In this document: piece after piece, positions 34,667-46,470 of the stretch | Position numbering within the stretch: position 1 is the first letter of the stretch | How the letters are laid out: the number at the start of each line of letters is the position of its first letter | Assembly (NCBI GenBank): GCA_947034885.2 | Contig: OX344754.2 | Location: 5,525,001 to 5,589,000, forward strand | Length of the DNA stretch: 64,000 bases | Direction of reading: 5' to 3' | Source of the DNA: Thuidium tamariscinum | Lineage: Eukaryota; Streptophyta; Bryopsida; Hypnales; Thuidiaceae | The notes under the pieces: generated by a model | Told to the model about the DNA's origin: nothing | What the model saw: the letters and a program-made list of their open reading frames with translations, nothing else | The model's database searches: none | Translations under genes and position numbers: made by a program

Positions 34667-37600
34667 AATGAAAAACAATTTCCTCATTGCTCAAGAAATC
34701 ATCAAAAAATGATTAGTATATTGCTTCATCTATAACATTGATTCATATATATATGAGTGTTATTTCTTTCTTTTCCTTGATATGTTATGTGAATATTTTC
34801 AAAAGTCTACCAATGAATATTATTTGGATGAAGTGCATTTTTCACAACATTCACTCATTATCTATTTAATGGATGGTTGAGCACGTGGAGTTTAAAATTC
34901 TATATAATTTCTTCCCTACTACAATCTGATTAATGCATTTAGAAATCAAGTAATGTGCATTGTATTATATTAAGTTCATTATTAATCAATGCAAAAGCCT
35001 TCTCACAATTTGTTAGAGCATCAACACTGTAAAACAAAAGAATAAGTTTAGTGGATTCACATTAGAGGAGATTTGAGGAATTAGAAGGCCGTTTCAAGCT
35101 TATTGCCTTTATTATTCTTGAAGCACCCAATGGTCACAAAATGGAACCAATGTATGTCAATACAAAAAAATCTCAAATCTTTGATCACCTTCGTGTCAAT
35201 GTATTTTTGTCACTTCTTGTTCTATGTTCTAGATGTGAATTTTATCTTTAAAAAATGATATTTTGGAAACCTCTTACCAATTAATGAAATGAAGATAATA
35301 AAGATTTAGTTTTCACTCCAATCAAAAATTTGAAACATTTTTAAGATTCAATATTTTATTCCAATTTGGACTTTGGGCTTATAAATATGGTTGGTTTGTC
35401 TTGAATTTTTAATTTTCTAAAGACATTCTTAATTTATTAATTTTCTTGGTTACTTTGGTTTATAGTACATACCAATGCTAAAAATTTAGAATTTTAAGCA
35501 TATTTTGTATTTGATATGAATTTTTTTCAATTTTTCTTTAAAAAATTAATTTTGAATTCTTGCAAAAGATTGAAATTTTATGACACAAAGAAGACATGTG
35601 ATTTCATTGTTGATTTAAGAAAGATGCATCCATATTTAGTTGCAAAATGACTTGAAAAAGAGTGAAGGATTGTGTGCTCTAAATTTATAATCATGGACTT
35701 GTGATTTTATTGTCAAGGGCACCCTTGTCCTTGCCCTTTTCCTATGAAATCTATTCCAAAAATTTCCCTTCAAAATGACATTTCACTGTAGATTTTGTCA
35801 TTTTTCAAGATGGAGAATATGAACAATTTGTTTTCCCTTTCCATCTTCTACAAAATGTAAATAAGATAATTGACATGTATAATTTAAAATTTGAATAAAA
35901 GTTATGTACAATCCAATAATTTCAAACTTTGATCATTTTACAAACCCAAAGACAATAGAAAAAACAAAACTATGGTTCCATGGGTCCCTAAGTTTAGATG
36001 GAAATTACCAATGGATGATTCTAGGTTGTCAACTCTATGAATTCAAAAGCAAGGAATTCATTGAAAGCTTTGAATTTGAAACTTATAAACATAGATGTAT
36101 GGTTACTATCGAATATTTTTTTTAAATTTGGTTTCTTCTTTCTTAGAAATGACTTGGATTTTTTTAAATCCTTTTTATACATGCCTTTCACAATATTTTA
36201 AACACCAAGGATATAAAAAGGGCCTTGAAAAAGCCAAATGTATATTAAATTTAATGCTTGATTACTAATGAATGAAATTGTTGGATACAAATTTGAGCAA
36301 GAGTTTGTTCCTTGATGACAACAATGCCCTCATGTGTAGAGAAATACTCTCACACATTTATCAACCCTTAATCCCTAAAATCCATTGTCATATTGGGGAA
36401 CAAAATGGATATTTAGCAAGCTCGTATGGTTTCAATATCCATCATGATTTTTTGAATTTTTTTGGAAAGATAGAAATATATAGTAGCTTACTAGAAATAT
36501 ACTTTTTATTATTTCAATTTGTACCCGGGAAGAAAAGTTACACTACAACAAGGCCTTTTCAATTTTAGTTTGGTACACACACCTCAACACAAAAACACTT
36601 TAAAATAAAAAAATTTGGTTAGAATTTTGTTTCTTATGTATTATAATTATATTTACATAGGAAGCTTTTACCTATTCCATTTCGACTCGTCATGTGAAAG
36701 TATGTACAATCTTGCTTTTGGAATAACCAAAGCATCTTTTTTTAAATAATTTGTAGGATTCATTTTTAAATTCAACTTTTACAATTTTATAAATAAATTT
36801 TTTTAGAAGGTTGAGTTCTACAGTTAGATTAATCTCACCATTGAAATTAGTATATTTTAATTTCATCTTAGAGCTATAAACAATTTATTTTTTCCTTCAA
36901 TCTTGAACCTACTTCTACTTCACAACTTGTTATTGAGTAGAAATTAAGTGTATCTTTTAAGGATAAACTTCAAAAGTGAAAGTTTAAAATCAATAGTGCA
37001 AAATTTTTTAAGTTGATATGATTCAAAGCCAAAAAATTGTAGTTGAAATGCAAATATTTTGCAACCTATGTGGTTAAAGTTTGTGACACATATTTTTACA
37101 CCACTTTAGTGCAAGATCCTATAATTTGCAAAAATATTTAAGTTTTTTGCACTTTGCAATAGAAATGGCAATTTTGAATGTTTTTTTTTAAAAAGGACCT
37201 TCGAATTTTAAGTTAAAGGACATATTTGTTCTTTGTTTTTGTTTCTTAGAAAAGAGCCTAAGGAATCTACTATATAGTTTCTAGGGGCAAGCAAATAAGA
37301 GAAGCACTTGCAAGAAATGTCTCTACCTAAAGTGGCACTCTAAACTCAACCATTCTCTCTTAGGCAACTTTGTAAAGAAGTGTCCCCTATTTGAGCACTT
37401 GTTGATCTTAAGCAATTTATTGGAAAAAATGAAGATTTCAAAGCAATTCATTTAATTTTCATTCAATGCTTGAAGGGAGGGGAAATAGACAATAGTTTTT
37501 GAAGACAATAATTCATAATAGGTCCCTCAATTCTTGATAGATTCCCTAAATAGAAGGCCTAAGGAATACCAAATGTCCTCTTAAAAGGTCCCTCTCACCC

Positions 37601-38815
37601 AAATTTTAAAATTTTCATATTCCCCTCCCCCTCTTGTAATTTGTATAAACCAATTTAATTGACAAATAATATGGGACAATTCATCATGTATCCAATATTC
37701 GTATATGGTATGGTATCCATATCCATATCTAGTATTGATTACATATTTGTATATGATATTGTATCCATCTAATATTCATTTCGTATCTGTCTTTATATTC
37801 ATATTTGGATGGCTCAGATTAAATCTCACAAGATCAATGGCTTGTGATTTTTTTGAGAAATCAACGATGATTTCAAGGGTAAGCATTTCTTTTAAAACAA
37901 TCAATGGCATGTAAATTTTTTCTTTTGGAGGGGGGACAATTAATTGACCAGGAGTGTGCAACCACTTTTTGGTACATTGTGTGGTGTGTAAGCCATGATT
38001 CCGGTTCATTTGCTTATGCTTTTCTTTAACACACACTTAGCATTTTTTGTTGAATTTGTGAATTTATTTGATTTTGTTTACTGGATTGTGGTTGACTACA
38101 ATTAGGAATCCTCTGTCTGGCTGAGAGAGGAGAATCGAAGAGAATAGAATGTGCCTCTTATAATAGTGTGGGTTATGAAATTAGAAGGGGTCATGAATTC
38201 ACGATGCAGGAAAGGGGGCTGAATATGCACCACTGTTTGTTTTTTGTTTTTGTTTTTTGTTTTTTTGTGTTTTTGTTTTGTCTGTTTGTTAGTTTTTGTT
38301 GCACCACTTTTCTCATGGGTGTGCGCTGTAAGTTACACATAACATTCAGTAAGGTAAGAGGCTCAAAAAGCAATCATTTAAGCACTGATGTGCCTTTTTC
38401 ATGTATCTCCTGAGATGGAAATATTTTTAGTTTATTTTTCAGTCAAAGAGAAATAGATGAGGAATCTAACACAAGTCGTTTCATTTTTTTTTTAAGCATT
38501 ATTGAATTAGTTATGAATTTTCAAACACAATCTCATATAGGTCCAGATTGGTGATCATAGGCCCTTGGAAATCCATCCATGCATAGTTTGAAAAAAAACC
38601 AGGGCTTGTTCAAAAAACTAGGATTGCAACATGTATTAAGCAATAGAAATGGTTTCTAAAAGCATCCCTTTCTAAATTTGAAATGAATGCTTGAATTAAT
38701 CATTATTTTAGATTTTTTAATACTTCTAAGAAGATAGTTGAACAATGAATTCTTATTTTGAATTAAATTAGTAAACACTTAGCCACTTAGTTAGAAATGA
38801 ATCCAATGTGGCTCT
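34667..38815. other. Long AT-rich intergenic stretch with repeat remnants
   Basis: A left end of a CATTAG MITE is visible near 35062-35090. Near 37030-37190 sequence resembles the right half of the large TTAA element at 26578. T/TG-rich simple sequence lies near 38237-38280. Open frames at 35904 and 36272 have no recognisable motifs. No gene is called. Confidence 0.4.
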
Positions 38816-39143
38816 TAAGAGCATCTCCAACGCAGCTCAAAATATGACTCAAACTGGATATTTCGTCGGATCAGCCAACCATCTCTACCCCACCACACGC
38901 AAAATAGGACTCAAAATATGGCCGGGCATGGCCAAATTTACTAGGGAGACGGGAAAATTTTGAGATTAAGCCAAGGTCCGAAAGGAAGTTTGACTATACT
39001 TTTGACCCTAATATCAAGGTACATACCCTTACTGACCATCCAATTTCAATTTTTTAAAAATAAAATGCTTACAAGCAATTTCATGTACAAAAAAAACATC
39101 TCTTGTATCAAAAAAAGATGAAAAATGAAATCTATCTTGGCTT

Positions 39144-39317
39144 GAGTTTTCCATGAGAAATAGAGCTCATTATATCCTCTTGAAGTGGAGCGAGGTGTCC
39201 CAATCTATGTGGGACAAAAGAGAGTTTTAAGTTCATACTCTCTTTTGTCCCACATGGATTGGAACACCTCCCTACACCTCAAGAGGATATAGTAAGCTCC
39301 ACTTCCCATGGAAACTC
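39144..39317. repeat. Extended hairpin, about 174 bp
   Basis: GAGTTTTCCATGAGAAATAG at the left pairs with the end GGAAACTC, and the stem runs on through ATATCCTCTTGAAG and GTGGGACAAAAGAGAG to a short loop near 39222-39236. Mismatches are few. It lies inside the PIF-like element. The arm contains GTGTCCCAATCTATGTGGGA, related to the next hairpin and to 40122-40710. Confidence 0.8.
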
Positions 39318-39373
39318 ATGCCTTCCTACTTCCACTTCATATGGATGTAGGAAAAAGTGAGTTTGCAATGGGT

Positions 39374-39441
39374 CAAGGCTCCTTATATCCCCATGGGGTG
39401 GAGGGAAGTGCCCCAACCCATGTGGGATATAAGGAGCCTTG
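39374..39441. repeat. Short perfect-stem hairpin
   Basis: CAAGGCTCCTTATATCCC pairs with GGGATATAAGGAGCCTTG; the middle holds GGTGGAGGGAAGTGCCCCAA and CCCATGTGGG. The size is in the range of a miRNA precursor, but no expression evidence is available. Confidence 0.8.
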
Positions 39442-40121
39442 TTCTAATGCATTTTCAACTTATTTTGAGATCTCCTCAAGCAAGGAGAGTGAGATCTCAA
39501 AGAATTTTAAAAAAAAATGTTCTTTGGCTTCAAATTTAAGGCAAAATAAACTGAAAACTTGATTAAAAAAAATCTCTTTTATAGGGTTGCTTGCACTGTT
39601 CAGCAGTGGGGTAGATGACTAAGACCTAGCCCGGCCAGAGTTGGAGAGCCTTCAAAAAGAACCTGATTATGAGTCAAATTATGGGCCATGCGGTAGGGAT
39701 GTCCTAAATCGTCCATTGAAGAAGTAAAAACAAATCTTATCAAGGTTTATTGTAATCTACAATTCATTTTCCCACAATTCAAGTGTCCATTTCACAGCCT
39801 CTACTAGATGGTTGAAAATGCTCGCTCAGTTTTAGAGCCCTCTCCTACAGCATTTAGAGAGACTACCTTTTTCTCTCCATAGTCCTCATCCACTAAGTTC
39901 ATCCACGAATAATTATTGTGAGCTTCAGTACTAGGAAAGTGCAATACATTTACGGTGAGTTTTATTTTATTAGTTATTTCTAAGACCAAATATAGAAATA
40001 GTATATAGTTGAAAAGATAGATGGTTTTCTCAAAATCTTTAAATCCATAGAATATTAAATTATTGTATACTTTTGCCAATAATCCATCAATAGCTTACAT
40101 TAAATGTTTATTGTAGAATAG

Positions 40122-40710
40122 AAACTCTATATATGCACATGGAGTGGAAGTAGAACAATCCATGTGGGGGATTGTAACTTAGAAGAAGTAGTTTTTGAAA
40201 TGCTCATATTGAAGTCTAATGAAAGTAAGAATTGTGTTAAAACTAGAATTTCAAACCTCATTTACACATAGTAGAATAACTTATTGCAAAAACTTTCAAC
40301 TAAAAAAAGTTGCTAATTCAAATTAAGTTTCATCTCCAAAAATTTGTTTGAGATTTCAAGCCTCCACTCAAAAGCTATGGACAAATTTCAGAGGTAGTTG
40401 GAAGGAGATTTTTCTTACATTTTCAAATATCCTCTCTAAAATTTTTCCATAACTTTTGAGTGGAGGCTTGAAATCTCAAACGAATTTATGAAAATGAAAC
40501 TAAATTTGAATTAGCAACTTTTTTTAGTTCAAAGTTTTTTGCAATAAGTTATTCTATTATGTATAAATGAGGTCTAAAATTCTAGTTTTAACAAGATTCT
40601 TACTTTCATTAGACTTCACTATGAGCGGTTGAAAAACTACTACTTTTTAATTTAAATATCCCACATGGGTTGTTCTACCTCCTACCATCCTATCTGTATA
40701 TATAGAACTT
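40122..40710. mobile_element. Foldback element, about 589 bp
   Basis: Arms about 40122-40395 and 40437-40710 are inverted: AACAATCCATGTGGG with CCCACATGGGTTGTT, AATAACTTATTGCAAAAA with its inverse, and GGCTTGAAATCTCAAACG near the centre. No clear flanking duplication was seen. The outer arm shares a motif with the hairpins at 39144 and 39374. Confidence 0.75.
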
Positions 40711-43010
40711 TTTTTTCCTTCATGAATCTACCACAAACAAAAAGCTCATGGTTTAAAGCAAGGAAAAGGGTGAGTTCTACAATCCCTAAGAAATATTTGC
40801 ACAATATTTCTATCCTAAACCTTGAAGAACAAATGTTTGTCTAAATATTGTAATTAACTACTAAATTTCACAATTTCTGATACTACTCTTTGCATATACT
40901 ACTGACAAAACTTGTGTAAAATGTCAGTAGTGTTTGTAGTTATTGATGCAGGTGTGGAATATAGCACACCATTTTGTTCGGGGGAAGGCAATGCCAGTGA
41001 CTACTACAAAATGTTATGCAATACAATGGTGTGTTGAGAACTGAAAGAATTACATGCAGAGGGGGATCTAATATTGTCTTCATCATTTTAGGGGTTGTCA
41101 CACCTTCTCCTTGAATCTAAATTCTCTCAAGAATAGAGTTAATTGTAAAGGAAACTCGGGTTTGAAACCCGGGTGTCAAAGGAAGGCATAACTGAGAACA
41201 ATAGAACACAAACATGGCATCAAGGACCTCAGTTTTGGTCTTCTGTTTTTCCCAAGCTCCATCTCCTAGCCCGGTAATCCACCCACTTTATGATTAACTC
41301 TAATGAGAAGTCCAAGAGTGATTAGAGGAGCCCATTAAAAGTCTTCTTCCATGAAGAAGGTGTGACATCCCTTCAAGGTCGTGTGGAGAATGAGAATGGA
41401 GGATGGAGAATAGACAATAATTTCCAAATTAACAATAAAACCTTTGTAGCAAAGGTTCTCAAAATGTAGTGGAAAGATAAACAATCATTCTAAAAATATA
41501 AGAAAAAGAGATATGATTGTTCCTAAAATACAACTTGCAAGGAAGTGTAGAGGGGTGAAACTTTAGAAAGTTAGATGAAAGCTTCCACAAAGAAATTTTT
41601 TTCATGCCCATTTTTCATCTCCGAAAGAGAAGAATGGTCATTCTCCATATTAAAATAATGGACTTCCGTAAGCAAAAGAAAGCCAATGAAAGAGTGTCAT
41701 TTCTCTACTCTTTGAAGATGGAGAATGGGATGAAGAAGGTGTAACAATTCCTAAAAATTATAGGAGACTAAGGAGCTTCATTGATAATGAACCATGCAAG
41801 AGCATTGCTATCATGGTTCAATATACCTTCCTACAACTCCACTCTCTTGGCCTAGGAAGCCAAAACAATCCCTAATGTAGATTATTTGACTAAGTTTCAA
41901 GGGCCAAATGCCACAAGTTTTGTTGTTCTTCCCTAAACTTCTAGTGCAATGTTGTTGTTTTGGTTTTTTGACCAATGGTTATGTGGCCTTTCTTTCAAGA
42001 AAGTTTGGAATTTCCTAGCTCCTTGATTTTAAAGACTTAAATTGAAAGAGGCAATATTTGAGTATGCAATTTTGATTATGAAATTTTTGTATATGTTGGC
42101 TTTATAAGATAGATGAAATGAGATTTTTGAAACATTGTGGTAATGGTATGCAAGGCCATTATTGTTGTTTGGCATTTTTTAACACATTTTTCCTTTTTCT
42201 TTCTATAGACTTGGAGCTGACCATTTTTTGGGGAGGAATTAATCATTTAAATGCATAAGAAAAAAATTGCTCTAGTATCTTTAGTGAATTTTTGGAAGAG
42301 TGTGGAGTTGATTGTTTTTTTAATTTCTTATTAAAACTAGAGTTACTTACAGCGAATCATCACTATATAATTTAGTTCCAAAAAACTCAAATATCACCAT
42401 TCTAGGGCATAGATCATCAATGACTAATGTACCATTATTGTTTGGAGTACCAATTGGCTCGGCCTACATTGGAGGGTTGCTCTTCTATAGTGCATGCCAC
42501 TTCCACTAGACACACCAACCAACCATTGTTGTGGGGCCTAAAAATCGACCAAATAAACAATTTAGCATAGTTCCTACAGTTATATTGAAAAACTTTTGTG
42601 GGCTCTTGTTAGTAGTCCAAATTAAGGGGATTTTAATTGAGTGCATTTTTTGGACACCAATGAATAAGAACATCCAAAGTGTTGAAAATAGGTTTTCCTA
42701 AAACCAACTTCAGACTCTTACCAATAGTTGAAGTACATTTTGGATACAGATATGTGGAGGGCAATTTAAAAAGAGGTTGATAATTGGGTGTAGATACCAT
42801 AATAATGTGGTAGCCTAAAAGTATCTTATAGATGTCAAATAATACATCAATTGAATTTTTTTTTTAATTTCCTTATTCGAGCACTAGAAAAAATGGTCTT
42901 GGAACATTAAGCTTCAATATTGTAGCTACTTAACCAAATTAAAACCACCTTTCTACTAATGAAAGAGGACAAAGTCAATAAAGTTGTACAAAATAAATTT
43001 AATCAAATAT
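40711..43010. other. Intergenic DNA, no recognised gene
   Basis: TTGTCACACCTTCT near 41095 recurs inverted near 41732-41747 and once between, so a repeat of unknown type may lie here. No coding region was recognised. Confidence 0.35.
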
Positions 43011-43737
43011 GGGTCATTGTAAGAAACACCATCCTATTTCTCATCACATCATGAGTCACTTTTCTTTTGTCTACTATAACTTTTGAAGCTCAAGTCCAAT
43101 GAACATGAAATTTTTATTCAAGATGTCTAACTTTATAGTAATTATATCCCTTATTTTTCATAAATTAAAAAAAAACTCTATATTTAAAAATCATTTTTAT
43201 TGAGCTATCTCAAAGAGTAGGTTACAATTTTCACTACATTATGAGCGCCCAAATTTAATGATTTGAAGACAAAACTTTCATGGTCTATTTGTATAGATGT
43301 GAAACCTATAAGTTTTGAATAAATCTAAAAATATGTTATTTTATGTCTTCCGCATGAGTACAAATTTTTTCCTTGTTGCACACAATTTTTGAATGTTGAT
43401 GATGGTTCTAAGATCATTCTTTTGGTCAAATCTCATCAACATCAACTCTCCTCAAATGGAAAATTTTTAGTTTTGAAAAAAAATTGATTTTCCTATTTTT
43501 TTACAAATTAAAATGTGGAAGTACCAATTTTCATGAGATTTTGCACTTTTTTGGTTTTCCAATTTAGAGATTTTTCCTATGCTTTTCCTTTCTAGAGTAC
43601 CTTCTTATTAAAGGTGTATACATGAAACATATTTTTCATTTAAAAAAAAATTTCTTTTCTAATTTTAAAATACTCCCAGAAAAAAAAATACTACTGAAAA
43701 CGCTACACTTCTAGCACAGTGTTTCTTGCAACGACCC
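43011..43737. mobile_element. TIR element, GGGTCATTG type, 727 bp
   Basis: GGGTCATTGTAAGAAACACC at the left is inverted as GTGTTTCTTGCAACGACCC at the right. It is a sister copy of 20398-21109 in the same orientation. Non-coding. Confidence 0.75.
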
Positions 43738-46141
43738 ATCTGTCCAAATTATTTGCTTTAACAAATGGTTGGTTGACCATTTAGAAGCCACTCTTTTGCT
43801 TGAAGTATTCTCTTAGAGTTAAATTATACTTGTATTAGATGTTTTAGGGGTCTTCAAAAGATTTTGAGTTCTTGGACTATGGAAACTTTGAGAACACTAC
43901 CACGTAAGCAAGACGCGGTCAAGAGAATGTTGTATTAGATAATGGGAATCAATTTTTTATTTTAAAATTATTTTTATTTTTATTTTAAAATTTAATTTAA
44001 TTTTTTAAAATATTTTAATAACTCTTGAACTTCTGAAAAAAGTAATTTTAAATTTATTAGAATATAAAAACATAGAGTCATTATAGTTGAACTTCTCAAA
44101 TTGGATAGGAACAATGGAGAGTAATTATTAGCAATATATACAGTATATAGAGAAGACTAAGTGTCAATTGTCAATTACGTCAACATGCTCATGTAACACA
44201 CTAATTGTATGTGATTTTCACCAAAAATGCTCCAAAACTACCATTTCTAATATAGGTACCAAAGTGTTTTTTTTAAAATTTGAACACATGTAACTATAGG
44301 ATCTAGTTGTATGTTGGTTAGAAAAGATGTGTGAGAAATTTCAAAAATTTTCACCATGAAGATTGCAAGAAATTAGTGTTTGAACTTATAAATTAATTTT
44401 TTTTCCCTATAAAAAACAAAGCAACTACAATTCACAAGGGCACATTATTTTACATGAAAAGATGCCCATGTTGGTGGCACTTCTTTGGATTCATCCTTCA
44501 AAGCAAGTTGGTAACATGCTTGAAATCTTTGAAATCATTTGGAAGTAAATAGTTTATAAGAAAATAATAATAAGTAGAAAGAATAGATAATGACTCAAAA
44601 TACTAAATTTTACATAATTTAGTTATAGAATTAGAAAAAAAATGCCAATCCCAATGGTTGTAATGTTTTAATGAACAATCTACAAATTTATTTTTTATTT
44701 TTTTCACAAAATATTGAAAATTGAGTTAAATAAAGGTCTTCAAATTTTATTTTAGAATAGGATAATCGCATGGACAATCATAACTTTCTACAAACTAAAG
44801 CTACTTGTAACTTTCATGTGAATAGTCAAAATGGGATGATTAACCTTGGAGCGCTCCAACGTCCAAATTCTAGACAATGTACAAATTGAAATCCAGATTT
44901 CTTTATCATTATAGCATGGATGAAAGTCATGAGAATTTTTAGAGATACTTTACAAAGTTGTGGTCCTATCCAAGGGTTGGATTTGGTGTCACTAGAACAC
45001 CTATTTTTCTAAAATTACAAATGTGGAAGTATGTCAAGTAGTTGGCTTGGGTTAATTCTAGTTCAAACTTGGAATTGAAAAAATTAGGTTATAGAATCAA
45101 AGAACGTAAAAATTCCACATAAATCACTATGTCAAGAGAACTTCATTTTAAATCCTTTCCAACAAAATTTACTCAAAAATATTGGTGATAGCATTGACAA
45201 ATTTAACTGTACAGATAGAATCTAAACTCAAACTCTACAACTTTTCTTTGCATCTCAATTCCAAAATATACTTTCAAATATCTCTTTATAATGATTTTTC
45301 TAAAATCATCAATTTTGAAGATGAGTCTTGATGCTTAGGGATTAAAAGCTTCCCCCCTATATATATATATATATACATAAGTCTAAAAAAAATTCCAATT
45401 TTTATTTTTGAAAAAATGTTTTTTCTAGATCTTCCCAGATTATCAATGTGGTAGAAAAAAACTACATATTATACAATAATTTCTTCTTGATCATCAAGTC
45501 AAAAGTTATGAAAATTTTTTGGCCTTAAAGATGTTGCTTGTCCACATGTTGTGCAAAAATTTCAAAGAAAATAAATAAAAACTCAATGTGTAGTGAATTA
45601 CCCAAAATTTCTATATTGCCAAAAAATGTAGCTTGGTCCTTTAGGCTTTGATGTAGCAAATTTATGCACATATGGACTATGCAAATAAATAATACACTAC
45701 AATCATTTATGGAAGCAAGGAATTTGCATTATGAGAGGTTTGACTATAGTTCATAGCATAAGGAATACTTTTAGGGAATGACCCTAAAACAATCTCCTAG
45801 AGACATCTAATGTTTATATTTTTCCATTGAACTTCTATTATTGTCATGATTTCTATGAATTTTGTGAACTCTTCAATTCCAAGCTTATATTTAATGATGA
45901 ATGATCCTATTCATGCTATACCAATCTATAAGAGGTCCATTATAGTCATGTCAAAAGTGAATTATGGCACTACATTTAACCATAGAAGAATGTTGCAAAC
46001 CGAAATGGTCCAAAAGATGACTTCACTCTTCATTGTAAAAAGAATAGAATACCCATAAACTCATTGATTAACATCAAGTACAAAGCTATTGGTGAACAAG
46101 TCGTAGGGGGGGGCAAAGAATGCTACCACATGACTATTAAT
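43738..46141. other. Intergenic DNA with CATTAG and TTAA-element remnants
   Basis: A worn CATTAG-family piece lies near 43832-43940 (ACTACCACGTAAG). From about 44640 to 45655 the sequence resembles the large TTAA elements, ending CCAAAAAATGTAGCTTGGTC. An (AT)n tract is near 45358-45374. Confidence 0.45.
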
Positions 46142-46144
46142 AGA

Positions 46145-46467
46145 CACTATAAGAGATCCGTGTTTTAGGTGACAAGTCCTAATTTTTTTATAACGAATTT
46201 TAGGTGATGTCAATGTTGACAACCCAAAAAATTTATGTCAATAAAAATGTCCAAGGTAACATCAATGTTGACAGTCCAATGTTTTTATGTCAATAAAAAT
46301 GCCCAAGGTAACATCAATGTTGACAGTCCAATGTTTTTATGTTAACATTGATGTTACATTGGACATTTTTGTTGACACAAAAATTTTGGGTTGTCAACAT
46401 TGACATCACCTAAAATCTGTCATAATAAATTAGGGCTCATCACCAAAAATGCCGGTTTCTTATAGTG
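46145..46467. mobile_element. CACTA-type MITE with internal tandem unit, 323 bp
   Basis: Begins CACTATAAGAGATCC and ends TTTCTTATAGTG, with AGA at 46142-46144 and 46468-46470. Arms of over 100 bp include TTTTAGGTGATGTCAATGTT and its inverse. A ~52-bp unit with AACATCAATGTTGACAGTCC is repeated twice in the left part. Confidence 0.9.
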
Positions 46468-46470
46468 AGA

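Larger units (their letters stand above)
38819..39704. mobile_element. PIF/Harbinger-like (Tourist-type) element, 886 bp
   Basis: Left end GAGCATCTCCAACGCAGC and the inverse of the right end, GGACATCCCTACCGCATG, are similar; further in, TATGACTCAAA and its inverse TTTGACTCA also pair. TAA flanks both ends at 38816-38818 and 39705-39707, the 3-bp target of PIF/Harbinger. GAGCATCTCCAAC is a familiar start of plant MITEs. Two hairpins lie inside. No transposase frame was seen. Confidence 0.65.

Noticed and set aside
36536-36555. CACTACAACAAGG as a CACTA element start
   Set aside because: No matching inverted TAGTG end with a 3-bp duplication was found nearby.
41150-41175. Short GC-rich hairpin resembling a tRNA arm
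   Set aside because: CGGGTTTGAAACCCG is palindromic but no acceptor, D or anticodon arms surround it.
41095-41747. Possible LTR or TIR element with TTGTCACACCTTCT ends
   Set aside because: Ends are inverted rather than direct, a third copy lies inside, and no primer-binding site, coding region or target duplication was seen.
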